From positions 19,467 through 83,466 of the forward strand of contig DAOUKG010000006.1 of assembly GCA_034421575.1 (NCBI GenBank): DNA of 64,000 bases, written 5' to 3'. The position numbers were made by a program, and so were the translations under genes. The number at the start of each line of letters is the position of its first letter. The stretch's first letter is position 1. Below the pieces are notes generated by a model, which worked only from the letters and a program-made list of their open reading frames with translations, was not told where the DNA came from and did no database searches. Positions 7,822-15,172 of the stretch are shown here, one piece after another. The DNA comes from VXLM01 sp034421575. Its GTDB lineage: Bacteria > Chloroflexota > Dehalococcoidia > Lucifugimonadales > VXLM01.

Positions 7822-8571
7822 CTAATGGAATATGCGCCCCGAATCTATGACGAGAGTCTGGCCGGTGGTGGTGTCGGAGCGGCAAAACTCGACGACCTGC
7901 CGGGCGATGTCGTCCTTGTCGGCGGCCTTTTGCAGGACAGCGCCGGCGACGGCGGTCTTCCGGTGCTCAGGGGTGAGGTTCGACGACATGAGGGTGCCTT
8001 CGAGGTATCCGGGCGCGACGCAGTTGACGAGAATGTCGGGGGCTAGACCGCGAGCCATGCACTTGGTGAGGTGGTTGAGTCCGGCCTTGGAGACGGCGTA
8101 TGCGATGGAGGAGCCGTTTGGGCCGAGACCGGCTACGGAGGAGATGTTGACGATTCTGCCTCCGCCGGATGCGCGCATCGGCTCAACGATCTCTTTGATA
8201 GTCCGCATGGGGCCGGAGAGGTTGATGTCGATGATCTTGTCCCAAAGTTCGTAGGTTAGACCCTCGATGTCAGTGAAATCGACGGCCTTGTTGAACGCGC
8301 CATCATTCACGAGGATATGGACGCCACCGAACTCGTTGACCGTGGTGGCGATAGCCGACCTGATCTGGGCAAGATCGGTAACGTCGCAGGCGACAGGGAC
8401 CGCGCGGACGCCTTTGGCACACATCTCTTCGGCAACTTCGGCGGCATTGTCGGGGTTCTTTGCGTATCCAACGGCGAGGTTGACTCCGGCGTCGGCGAGG
8501 GCGATGCAAATGCGTCCCCCCAGTACGCCGCTGCCGCCGGTTACTAGGGCTGTCTTACCTTGTAGGTCCAT
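7822..8571 (-). CDS. Short-chain dehydrogenase/reductase (SDR)
   Basis: A 249-residue classical SDR. It has the cofactor motif TGGSGVLGGRI at residues 11-21, the adenine-contact aspartate in ACDVTD, NDGAF in place of the usual NNAG, the catalytic serine in NISSVAGLG and the Tyr-x-x-x-Lys pair in YAVSKAG. It should oxidise or reduce a hydroxyl or keto group with NAD(P)H. The closest general pattern is 3-oxoacyl-ACP-reductase-like, but catabolic SDRs look the same. It is transcribed alone from the extended -10 at 8616-8624, away from the permease gene at 8695. Confidence 0.87.
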   Translation of the reverse strand: MDLQGKTALVTGGSGVLGGRICIALADAGVNLAVGYAKNPDNAAEVAEEMCAKGVRAVPVACDVTDLAQIRSAIATTVNEFGGVHILVNDGAFNKAVDFTDIEGLTYELWDKIIDINLSGPMRTIKEIVEPMRASGGGRIVNISSVAGLGPNGSSIAYAVSKAGLNHLTKCMARGLAPDILVNCVAPGYLEGTLMSSNLTPEHRKTAVAGAVLQKAADKDDIARQVVEFCRSDTTTGQTLVIDSGRIFH

Positions 8572-8615
8572 TCACTGTAGTCCTTTGGTAGCTAAGTTGC
8601 TTGCGTCTGGGCGAG

Positions 8616-8624
8616 ATTATATCA
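8616..8624 (-). promoter_or_regulatory. Extended -10 promoter of the SDR gene
   Basis: The minus strand reads TGATATAAT: a perfect TATAAT preceded by TGn. It leaves a leader of roughly 40 bases before the ATG at 8571. No convincing -35 hexamer is present at 16-19 bp. Confidence 0.65.
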
Positions 8625-8694
8625 TGCAGCGACCGCTGCACTGACTTGGTGGAGGGGTGGGTGATGACGACGCAGTGGGCTAATTCCCAATGGC

Positions 8695-10491
8695 TTGGCG
8701 AACCGTCGCATGAGTGACCAGGTCGTATTTCTCGTAATCCTTGCCCTGACCCTGGGTCTGTTCATCCAAGGCCGCATTCACTACGACATCGTAGCGCTGC
8801 TTGCCCTGTTGACGCTGACGGTAGTCGGGATCATTCCCGGTACGGAGGCATTCTCGGGGCTAGGCCATCCTGCTGTCGTTACTGTAGGAGCGGTGCTGGT
8901 CGTAAGCCGGGGGATTCAACGGTCGGGGGCGCTGACGGTGCTCGTTCGACTGTTGGCGAGAACCGGCAAGAACGCCGTTGCACAGGTTGGTTCTCTGACG
9001 GCGCTTTCAGCAATGCTGTCGATGGTCATCAACAATGTAGCCGCGCTGTCCTTGATGATGCCCGTTTCGATTCAGCTTGCTAGGTGGGCCCGTAGATCGC
9101 CCTCGATCGTTCTTATGCCGTTGGCGTTCGCTTCCCTGCTGGGGGGAATGGTGACCCTTATCGGCACACCGACGAACATCATTGTCGCGACGTTTCGCGC
9201 GGAGGCCGGCGGGGCATCGTTCCAAATGTTCGACTTTGCTCCGGTGGGACTGGGCGTCGTGGTCAGCGGGGTGGTCTTCCTTGCATTGGTAGGCTGGCGG
9301 TTGGTTCCACAGCGTCAGGGTGCAAAGATTGGGGTCGGTGGCTTTGAAGTGGAGCAGCATACGTATGAATTGGAAGTGCCTCAGAAGCTTGCAGGCCAAC
9401 GCATCGAGGATGTTCTTGGGGATATGGGCGAGGACATCCACGTCATAGGACTTGTGCGCTACGAAAAACGCTATTCCGCGCCTTCGCATACGGAGATATT
9501 GGACGCAAAGGACATTCTGATCGTTGAGGCGGAACCGGTCGATCTGGATGAGCTAATGGAATCGACCGGACTGGAACCCGTGGAGGGACGGGACGTTCAT
9601 GAAGACATGGTGAGTCTTCTCCGAGCGCGGGGAGTGAAGGTGGTGGAGGCCGTGGTGATGGCGGACTCTCTTGCGGAGCATCGCACGGCTCGGACGCTGG
9701 GCCTGCATACGAGGTTCGACGTCAGTTTGCTGGGCGTGAACCGGCAGGGGGTGCGTGTTCCGGGTTCGTCAGGGAATATACGTCTTCTCGCCGGGGATAT
9801 CCTGCTTCTTCATGGGAGCCAGTCCTCAGTAGGCGAGGCCCTGGAGGCGCTTGGCTGCATCGCGATTTCCGAGCGGGTGATGGGTGTTCGCCCGTGGTGG
9901 CAGGCGCTGTCGGCATTTGGGGTTCTTGCCGTCGCAATCGCACTTGTCACGACTGGCTTGGTGACACTCCAGATCGCCTTCGTCGGGGCGGCCATAGGAA
10001 TGGTCATCTTTGGACTGCTGAGCCTTCGGGAGGCTTATCAGAGCGTTGAGTGGCCGGTGCTCATTCTGCTGGCTGCGATGATTCCCATTGGGAGGGCGTT
10101 CGAGACGACGGGTGGGGCGGAGCTCGTATCGGATGGATTGACGAGCCTGACTGATGGGGTGTCTCCGTTGCTGGTCCTGGCGACGCTCATCGTGGTCACG
10201 TCGCTGCTGTCGGACGTAATCAGCAATGCGGCTGCGGCAATCCTGACTGCGCCGATTGCAGTGACTGTTGCTGCTGAACTTGGCGCGTCATCCGACCCGT
10301 TCCTGATGGGGGTTGCCGTCGGAGCTTCCGCAGCGTTCCTCACTCCAATAGGGCATCAGTCGAACACGATGGTGCTCGGACCCGGCGGGTATCGCTTTGG
10401 TGATTACTGGCGGCTGGGGCTTCCCTTGAAGATCGTGGTCGTAGGGGTATCCGTTCCGCTGATCTCTCTAGTCTGGCCGCTTGGGGTGTGA
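8695..10491 (+). CDS. SLC13/DASS-type permease with two RCK_C (TrkA-C) domains
   Basis: A 598-residue inner-membrane transporter of the divalent anion:sodium symporter/ArsB superfamily. Hydrophobic helices at about 5-200 include the paired hairpin motif with GTPTNIIVA near 155-163; the soluble middle (about 210-390) contains two TrkA-C/RCK_C-like units (YELEVPQKLAGQRIEDV, DILIVEAEP; LAEHRTARTLGLHTRFDVSLLGV, GDILLLHGSQ); more helices follow with the second motif TPIGHQSNTMVLGPGGY. Proteins with this layout are often annotated as sulfate or dicarboxylate carriers. The start is uncertain: TTG at 8695 or ATG at 8710 (MSDQVVF), neither with a good ribosome site. It converges on the selenoprotein gene with 16 bp between stops. 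Confidence 0.85.
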   Translation: MANRRMSDQVVFLVILALTLGLFIQGRIHYDIVALLALLTLTVVGIIPGTEAFSGLGHPAVVTVGAVLVVSRGIQRSGALTVLVRLLARTGKNAVAQVGSLTALSAMLSMVINNVAALSLMMPVSIQLARWARRSPSIVLMPLAFASLLGGMVTLIGTPTNIIVATFRAEAGGASFQMFDFAPVGLGVVVSGVVFLALVGWRLVPQRQGAKIGVGGFEVEQHTYELEVPQKLAGQRIEDVLGDMGEDIHVIGLVRYEKRYSAPSHTEILDAKDILIVEAEPVDLDELMESTGLEPVEGRDVHEDMVSLLRARGVKVVEAVVMADSLAEHRTARTLGLHTRFDVSLLGVNRQGVRVPGSSGNIRLLAGDILLLHGSQSSVGEALEALGCIAISERVMGVRPWWQALSAFGVLAVAIALVTTGLVTLQIAFVGAAIGMVIFGLLSLREAYQSVEWPVLILLAAMIPIGRAFETTGGAELVSDGLTSLTDGVSPLLVLATLIVVTSLLSDVISNAAAAILTAPIAVTVAAELGASSDPFLMGVAVGASAAFLTPIGHQSNTMVLGPGGYRFGDYWRLGLPLKIVVVGVSVPLISLVWPLGV

Positions 10492-10507
10492 AGACTACTC
10501 GTGGGGA

Positions 10508-10873
10508 TTATTCCAGGGCTTCAGCCAAGGCCTGCTGTATCTTAGCGGAGCCGCTGATTGGGGGGAGCAGCTCGCCGTCTATCTCAATGATGGGACGGCG
10601 AATGAGGCGGGGTTCCTTGAGCATCAGGGCTACCAGTTCGTCCTCAGAAGTCGTGTCGCGGTCGATGCCCAGTTTTCGACGAGACGGGCTGTTCCACGAG
10701 AAGTAGTCGGACGGGGGCCGATCACCGAGCAGTTCTCTTAGCTCATGCTCGGAGAATGGATCGGAGAAGAAATCGCGCGACTCGACCTCTGCGTCAGTTC
10801 GTGAAAGCCACGCTTTCACCTTGCTGCAGTCGCTTCAGCGACGGTAATGGAAGTAGCGAACGGACTTTGGCAT
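10508..10873 (-). CDS. Probable selenoprotein: ArsC/Spx-like thioredoxin-fold protein with in-frame TGA at the catalytic Cys
   Basis: Read from the ATG at 10873, the frame runs 12 codons to TGA (10835-10837) and continues open to 10508. With TGA as selenocysteine the protein is 121 residues, and the motif becomes Sec13-Ser-Asp-Cys16 before SKVKAWL. In ArsC/Spx/YffB proteins the catalytic cysteine sits nine residues before the conserved Trp-Leu; Sec13 falls at exactly that place and forms a U-x-x-C redox pair. The rest fits the family: VESRDFF, SEHELRELLGD, and the RRP motif in PRLIRRPIIEIDG. A perfect hairpin lies 23 nt after the TGA. A normal caller would start at the GTG at 10819 (103 residues) and lose the active site. 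It begins 10 bp after the MoaD stop. A nonsense mutation is the main alternative. Confidence 0.8.
10801..10819 (-). promoter_or_regulatory. Candidate bacterial SECIS element
   Basis: On the minus strand GTGAAAGC and GCTTTCAC form a perfect 8-bp stem closing a 3-base GTG loop. The loop begins 23 nt after the TGA at 10835-10837, inside the 16-37 nt window known for bacterial SECIS elements, and it starts with G as expected for SelB recognition. It lies within codons for VKAWLS. A second small hairpin (10829-10842, GTCGC-TGAA-GCGAC on the minus strand) holds the TGA itself in its loop. Confidence 0.72.
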
Positions 10874-10883
10874 CGGTGTAATC

Positions 10884-11162
10884 TCAGCAACCGCCCGCGA
10901 CTGCGGGGACGACGCTGACCTCATCGCCGTCGGTTGTGGCCGTCTCAAGACCCTGCAGGAAGCGCACGTCCTCGCCGTTGACGTAGACATTCACGAAGTT
11001 GCGCAACTGCCCCTGGTCGTCGCAGATACGTTCGCGGATACCAGGGTATTGTTCGTTCATTGCGTCGATGACGCCGCCCAAGCTGTCGCCGTCCACGTCG
11101 ACCTTGTCCAGTCCGTTCGTCAGGCGACGGAGGGGCGTTGGTATCCTCACCACGATGCTCAT
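10884..11162 (-). CDS. MoaD/ThiS family sulfur-carrier protein with Gly-Gly-Cys terminus
   Basis: A 92-residue beta-grasp, ubiquitin-like protein. The family fold is seen in VVRIPTPLRRLTNG, DSLGGVIDAMNEQYPGIRERI, FVNVYVNGEDVRFLQGLETATTDGDEVSVVPAVAGG. MoaD, ThiS and CysO end in Gly-Gly, which is adenylated and turned into a thiocarboxylate; this one has an additional final Cys after Gly-Gly. Carriers with residues after Gly-Gly (for example QbsE) are trimmed by a JAMM protease before use. The start has GGAGG seven bases upstream. It lies downstream of threonine synthase and just upstream of the probable selenoprotein, and no molybdopterin or thiamine genes are near, so a role in amino-acid-linked sulfur transfer is a reasonable guess. 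Confidence 0.88.
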   Translation of the reverse strand: MSIVVRIPTPLRRLTNGLDKVDVDGDSLGGVIDAMNEQYPGIRERICDDQGQLRNFVNVYVNGEDVRFLQGLETATTDGDEVSVVPAVAGGC

Positions 11163-11289
11163 CGGTAATCCTCCGATTTCGGTAGATGTCTACTTATAGG
11201 GTAAATCGCAAGGCGTAAATGGTAAAGGCCGATCCAGTCACGACTTTGAAGTCTGTCGAGTAGTGCAGATGGACATAGTCATGGACTTT

Positions 11290-11325
11290 ACCCTCACCCT
11301 AGCCCTCTCCCACGACGGGAGAGGG
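11290..11325. repeat. Interspersed palindromic repeat, family A
   Basis: CCCTCACCCTAG leads into a hairpin of CCCTCTCCC (11303-11311) and GGGAGAGGG (11317-11325). A practically identical copy lies at 63545-63585, and shorter relatives at 29031, 36538 and 63410. It is seven bases beyond the threonine synthase stop and could act as its terminator. Confidence 0.8.
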
Positions 11326-11332
11326 AATCTCC

Positions 11333-12562
11333 CTATGCGGCCGCCGCGGCGAGAGAGTCGACGATGGACTCGTAGGTCGCATCCGTGTAGATTGGGTTGA
11401 CCACGCCCTCAACCACCTCAGGCGTCTTGAGGCCGTTTCCGGTAACGAATGCCACGGTCACCTCGTCACCCTTGATTTTGCCCTGTTTCACGAGTCGCTT
11501 GAGGGAAGAAATCACGACGCCGCCCGCAGTTTCAGTGAAGAGTCCTTCGGTCTCGGCAAGGAGTTTTATACCCTCCGCCACCTCTTCTTCGAGACAGGCA
11601 ACGGCGGAGCCCTTGGTCTCCTCGAGGACCTCCAGAGAGAAGATGCCGGCGGCGGGATTGCCAATGGCAAGTGACTTGGCGATGGTGTCAGGGACTACTG
11701 GCTGAACGGTTGATGATCCGTTCTCGAATGCCGTCACAATAGGGGAGCATCCTTCGGCCTGGGCCAAGTGCATCTGCGTACGGACGTTATCGATAAGGCC
11801 AACGTCCTGCATTTCCTGGAGACCCTTCCAGATCTTGGTATGAAGCTCGCCTGATGCGGCAGGGACGACACAGTGCTGGGGCGGCTTCCAGCCAAGCTGC
11901 TCAGCGACCTCGTAGCCGAGAGTCTTGCTGCCTTCGGCGTAGAAGGGCCGCATGTTGATGTTTACCACAGCCCAGTGATGGTTGTCGGCGAGCTCGCTGC
12001 CGAGGCGGTTCACCTGGTCATACGTGCCGTCGATGGCGACGAGCGTCGCGCCATAGACGGCCGCGCCGACGATCTTGCTGCGCTCAAGATTGGCAGGGAA
12101 GAAGACTTTCGTGTCCAGGCCGGCCTTGGCGCCATGTGCCGCTACGGAACCCATGAGATTGCCTGTGGATACGCAGGCGAAGGTCTCGAACTCGAATTCC
12201 AACGCCTTGCTGGCCGTGACGCCGACCGGGCGGTCCTTGAACGAGTAGGTGGGGTTCACGGCGTCGTTCTTGATGTAGAGGTTCTCGAGACCCAACATGC
12301 GGCCAAGGTTCTCGGCCTTGATGAGCGGTGTGAAGCCGGTGCCCATGTCGAGAGCGGCATCGGCTCCTACGGGGAGGAAATCATGGTACCGCCACATGGA
12401 CGGAGGGCCGTTCTCGATTCGCTCGCGTGTGACGTGGCGGGCCATCGCGTCGTAGTCGTAGCTGATCTCAAGCGGTCCGAAACAGAATTCGCACACGTTG
12501 AGAGGCTGGATGGGGTACTCTTCCCTGCATCCACGACAGGCAAGCGACTTTGCGAACGTCAC
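11333..12562 (-). CDS. thrC: Threonine synthase (PLP-dependent, fold type II)
   Basis: A 409-residue enzyme that converts O-phosphohomoserine to threonine in the aspartate pathway. An N-terminal four-cysteine knuckle (Cys9, Cys12, Cys24, Cys27) is typical of the short archaeal/Chloroflexota type. The PLP lysine is Lys109 in SYSFKDRPV-like context (TYSFKDR), and the phosphate-binding and substrate loops follow (STGNLMGSVAAHG, AASGELHTK, ETAGGVV). The start is GTG with GGAGG upstream. The MoaD-like and ArsC-like genes follow on the same strand after a 170-bp gap with a repeat, so common transcription is possible but not proven. A related fold-II enzyme using a sulfur carrier cannot be excluded from sequence alone. 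Confidence 0.88.
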   Translation of the reverse strand: MTFAKSLACRGCREEYPIQPLNVCEFCFGPLEISYDYDAMARHVTRERIENGPPSMWRYHDFLPVGADAALDMGTGFTPLIKAENLGRMLGLENLYIKNDAVNPTYSFKDRPVGVTASKALEFEFETFACVSTGNLMGSVAAHGAKAGLDTKVFFPANLERSKIVGAAVYGATLVAIDGTYDQVNRLGSELADNHHWAVVNINMRPFYAEGSKTLGYEVAEQLGWKPPQHCVVPAASGELHTKIWKGLQEMQDVGLIDNVRTQMHLAQAEGCSPIVTAFENGSSTVQPVVPDTIAKSLAIGNPAAGIFSLEVLEETKGSAVACLEEEVAEGIKLLAETEGLFTETAGGVVISSLKRLVKQGKIKGDEVTVAFVTGNGLKTPEVVEGVVNPIYTDATYESIVDSLAAAAA

Positions 12563-12691
12563 ACCGATTCCTCCGGGGATAATACTGAACGCTACGGCTA
12601 TGGCCCGCAGCAGGCGGGATTAGTGGGGAAAATGGTAGCAACAGGGCTTCGCGAGTGTCAAGGAAACGACACCCTCATAGAGTACCTTGTT

Positions 12692-13252
12692 CTACGCGTC
12701 GAACACGTCGCCGACCGTACAGGTAAAACCGGGCAGCGTGTCCAAACCGTCAAGTGTGTCATTCTCCGTGAGCGTCGACACTGCGCGGCCTGCCCGAAAC
12801 ACGTCTATGGATCGTGTGTCAGGATTTACAACCCAGACTAAGCTAACTCCGTAGCTCAGCCACATGAGCGCCTTGTCGTTGACCTCTCGCAAGCTATCAC
12901 TTGGAGACGCAACCTCCACGACCAGGTCGGGGACGACCTCGGCGTAGCCTGTGATCCGCACGCCCGACGGTATCTTCTCCGCCGAGAAGTACGCTATGTC
13001 CGGCTCCCGCACAGTATCAGGGTTACGCTCCAGCCACACGCCCGCGTCCGATGCCGTCAACTCGCCTAGCTTCTGGGACTTGACGTAAGTCCCCAGAAGA
13101 ACCGTCAAATTCACTACGATCTTTCCGTGTTCATGTCCGACGGGCATAGTCTGGCAAAGCTCTCCCCGAATCAACTCGCCGCGAACTCCCTCGCTGTACA
13201 GGCGGAGCAGGTCGGCGGCGGTCAGCCGCTTCGTATCGGTGTGCGTAGTCAT
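12692..13252 (-). CDS. Uma2 family (DUF820) putative endonuclease
   Basis: A 186-residue protein of the Uma2/DUF820 family, predicted PD-(D/E)XK nucleases common in cyanobacteria and Chloroflexota, often in many copies and of unknown role. Family marks are RGELIRGELCQTMPVGHEHG, the acidic pair in REPDIAYFS, and PDLVVEVASPSDSLREV, followed by KALMWLSYGVSLVWVVNPDTRSIDVF. AAGGAG lies before the ATG at 13252. It stands alone between threonine synthase and a divergent amidohydrolase gene. No partner is evident. Confidence 0.88.
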   Translation of the reverse strand: MTTHTDTKRLTAADLLRLYSEGVRGELIRGELCQTMPVGHEHGKIVVNLTVLLGTYVKSQKLGELTASDAGVWLERNPDTVREPDIAYFSAEKIPSGVRITGYAEVVPDLVVEVASPSDSLREVNDKALMWLSYGVSLVWVVNPDTRSIDVFRAGRAVSTLTENDTLDGLDTLPGFTCTVGDVFDA

Positions 13253-13455
13253 GTCCGACTCCTTTCGCCGACTCTATGATACCACCAAGCGGGACGGGTC
13301 GCGGGAGTATGGACTATCCGGGTTCTGGTTCAGTGATTTGGCCCGTGCTAACCTAAGAATGGGGAGTGCCAGCAGAATCCGTCCGTCGTAGACAGGGAGT
13401 GTCGTATGCAGTCATCCGACGGCCAGTAGTTCGAAGAAATCGAGGAGAATTGCTG

Positions 13456-14331
13456 ATGTACAGGCAAGTGAAAGCGACCGCGATCTCGTTGAAGCCGACC
13501 AAGTGGGACAAACCGGGCAATGCCGACGCGATGGAACGGTTCTTCCGCAGAGCTGCGGAAGGCGGTCCCGACATCATCCTGACGACGGAGGGTGTACTTG
13601 AAGGTTACGTCGTCATGGACGTGATCGAGGGTCGGAAAACGGCGGACGACCTGGTTGAGATCGCTGAGCCCATAGACGGTGAGTACATTCGAAGGTTTCA
13701 GGACCTCGCCCGGGAATTGGACACATGCCTCGCATTCGGGTTCGCTGAACGAATAGGCGACGAGGTATTCAACACGGCGATATTCATCGACGCGAAGGGA
13801 GAGATTCTCGGTCGTTACCACAAGACACAGCTTGCCGAGGGTACGGACAAGACGTGGAACTTCAACCGCGTCGGCTCGACGATCCGGGCGTTCGACACGC
13901 CGTTTGGCAGGGCAGGATTCGTCATCTGCAATGACAGGTGGAATCCCATGATCGTGAGGACGTTGGTGTTGGACGGGGCGCAGTACATCATGATTCCGTC
14001 GTTCGGATCGAAGTCGAAGGGTCAGAATGAGACGGTCCTTGCCCGCGCTCGTGAAAACGGCGTGCCCATCGTGGAGGCGAACGTGGGGGTGAACATGATC
14101 GTCAGCAAGGGAGAGGTTGTGGCGTACGCTTGGGGGAACGACCGGATAACTACGGCGGTTATCGACATTCCGGAACCGCCCTCGACCGAGGCGGCACGAG
14201 CTTTCGAGACCGAGTACATGGGGCTACAGGGCCCTGAGATGGCCCAGCGGTTTCAAGAAACGTGCAAGCGCCTGAAGGGCGAGCAGAACGAAGTAGAGAA
14301 GGCGCAACGCGGCGAACTGGTCGTGACCTAG
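13456..14331 (+). CDS. Carbon-nitrogen hydrolase (nitrilase superfamily)
   Basis: A 291-residue amidase or nitrilase-type hydrolase. The catalytic triad is visible as Glu45 (LTTEGVLEG), Lys123 (YHKTQL) and Cys158 (FVICNDRW). It should cleave a non-peptide C-N bond (amide, carbamoyl or nitrile) in the cytoplasm. The frame is open from a GTG at 13366, but GAGGAG at 13442-13447 supports the ATG at 13456, which also matches the usual family N-terminus (VKATAISLKP). A C-terminal charged tail after about residue 250 is longer than the core fold. No pathway partner is adjacent. Confidence 0.86.
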   Translation: MYRQVKATAISLKPTKWDKPGNADAMERFFRRAAEGGPDIILTTEGVLEGYVVMDVIEGRKTADDLVEIAEPIDGEYIRRFQDLARELDTCLAFGFAERIGDEVFNTAIFIDAKGEILGRYHKTQLAEGTDKTWNFNRVGSTIRAFDTPFGRAGFVICNDRWNPMIVRTLVLDGAQYIMIPSFGSKSKGQNETVLARARENGVPIVEANVGVNMIVSKGEVVAYAWGNDRITTAVIDIPEPPSTEAARAFETEYMGLQGPEMAQRFQETCKRLKGEQNEVEKAQRGELVVT

Positions 14332-14377
14332 TTGTCGCCACATCTGATTCGCGGCGTCACATCCGAGAGAAGCCGCG

Positions 14378-14761
14378 CTATTCGGTGACCGTGATGGTGC
14401 CCTTCATGTTCACCGGGTGAATAAGACACTGGTAGGTGTATTCACCTGGCACATCGAACTGGTAACGGAACCCGGCGTCGGGGGCAATGGTCTGGCTGTC
14501 GAAGAGACGCTCTCCACCCGTATTGATGTGCGTGACGGTGTGAAGCGGCTTGTCTTTATTCGTCCAAATGACGATCGTCCCAGCCTTTACCGTTGCGTCG
14601 GGGTGCTGGAAGTTCATGATGGTGAGTTCCTCGACAACTGCGCCGGGTGGGAGCGTGGGCTCCGGAGTGGGGGGAATGCGTGTCGGAGGCGGATCGGTGA
14701 ATCCGCAGCTGAGCGCGGCCAAAGCAAGAAGAGAGACCACCAGTACAAACGCTTTCGTCAT
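14378..14761 (-). CDS. Cupredoxin (plastocyanin-like) lipoprotein
   Basis: A 127-residue secreted copper protein. A lipoprotein signal peptide ends at a lipobox (LAALSC, Cys19), followed by a Pro/Thr linker and a cupredoxin domain. Type 1 copper ligands are visible: His74 or His78 (KPLHTVTH), Cys112, His115 and Met119 (YQCLIHPVNM). It is expected to sit on the outer face of the membrane and carry single electrons, or to be a domain related to oxidase subunit II or nitrous-oxide systems. AGGAGAG before the ATG at 14761 fixes the start; a longer frame to 14872 has no support. It converges on the amidohydrolase. Confidence 0.85.
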   Translation of the reverse strand: MTKAFVLVVSLLALAALSCGFTDPPPTRIPPTPEPTLPPGAVVEELTIMNFQHPDATVKAGTIVIWTNKDKPLHTVTHINTGGERLFDSQTIAPDAGFRYQFDVPGEYTYQCLIHPVNMKGTITVTE

Positions 14762-14924
14762 CCTGTTCTCTCCTATGCTATCAGAAGTAGCCGCGAGAGC
14801 GGCGTGAATGTATCCCAAGCCAAAGGCGAGTGTAGCACCAAGCCCAATACCCGTCAACAGAATTCCTTCCATCGTGAGTGTTCACACTTCGTGAAGCGAA
14901 ACTTCCCGCCCCTCTGGGTTCCGG

Positions 14925-15009
14925 CCCCGTATCGTGGTACGGGTGACGTTCCTTCGCCGGAATGACGGAGGGCTGTGTGTGTCGAGCGCTCGCATGAAGT
15001 CTGGACAGT
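14925..15009. repeat. Repeat pair: CCCCGTA/TACGGG hairpin plus family B long copy
   Basis: The first part (14925-14945) is an inverted repeat also present near 56884 and in reduced form near 63716. The second part (about 14951-15009) starts with TTCGCCGGAATGACGG and continues through GGGCTGTGTG and CATGAAGTCTG; the same order of blocks, with a few changes, is found at 63599-63657. Confidence 0.7.
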
Positions 15010-15137
15010 TACCTTCCATCTGCCTCGTCGTAGAAGGGACACAGAGACACTCCATTTAGGGTCCGCCCCCTACGAAGGTCGCCGGAACAATGGCGCTTCC
15101 TGAGCGCGTGCAGACGTAGCCGGACAGCCTCTCTTGG

Positions 15138-15166
15138 TTGCATCGCCTAGGGGCCTATGCTATATT
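15138..15166 (+). promoter_or_regulatory. Promoter of the nuo operon
   Basis: TATATT at 15161-15166 is preceded by TGC, making an extended -10, with a weak TTGCAT at 15138-15143 after a 17-bp spacer. Only six bases separate the -10 from the nuoA ATG, and there is no Shine-Dalgarno, so the transcript would be leaderless or nearly so. Confidence 0.55.
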
Positions 15167-15172
15167 CCGCGC

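Larger units (their letters stand above)
14762..15172. other. Intergenic region with repeats, upstream of nuoA
   Basis: No credible gene is seen in these 411 bp between divergent genes. It contains an inverted repeat CCCCGTATC...GTACGGG (14925-14945) and the family B repeat (about 14951-15009), and ends with the nuoA promoter. Confidence 0.6.

Noticed and set aside
10884..10886. The TGA ending the MoaD-like gene as a second Sec codon (Gly-Gly-Cys-Sec)
   Set aside because: The frame after it gives no family-like sequence, and the next gene starts ten bases later; a normal stop is the simpler reading.
14378..14872. 164-residue version of the cupredoxin starting at 14872
   Set aside because: AGGAGAG and the lipoprotein signal peptide fit the ATG at 14761; the extra 37 residues would bury the signal peptide.
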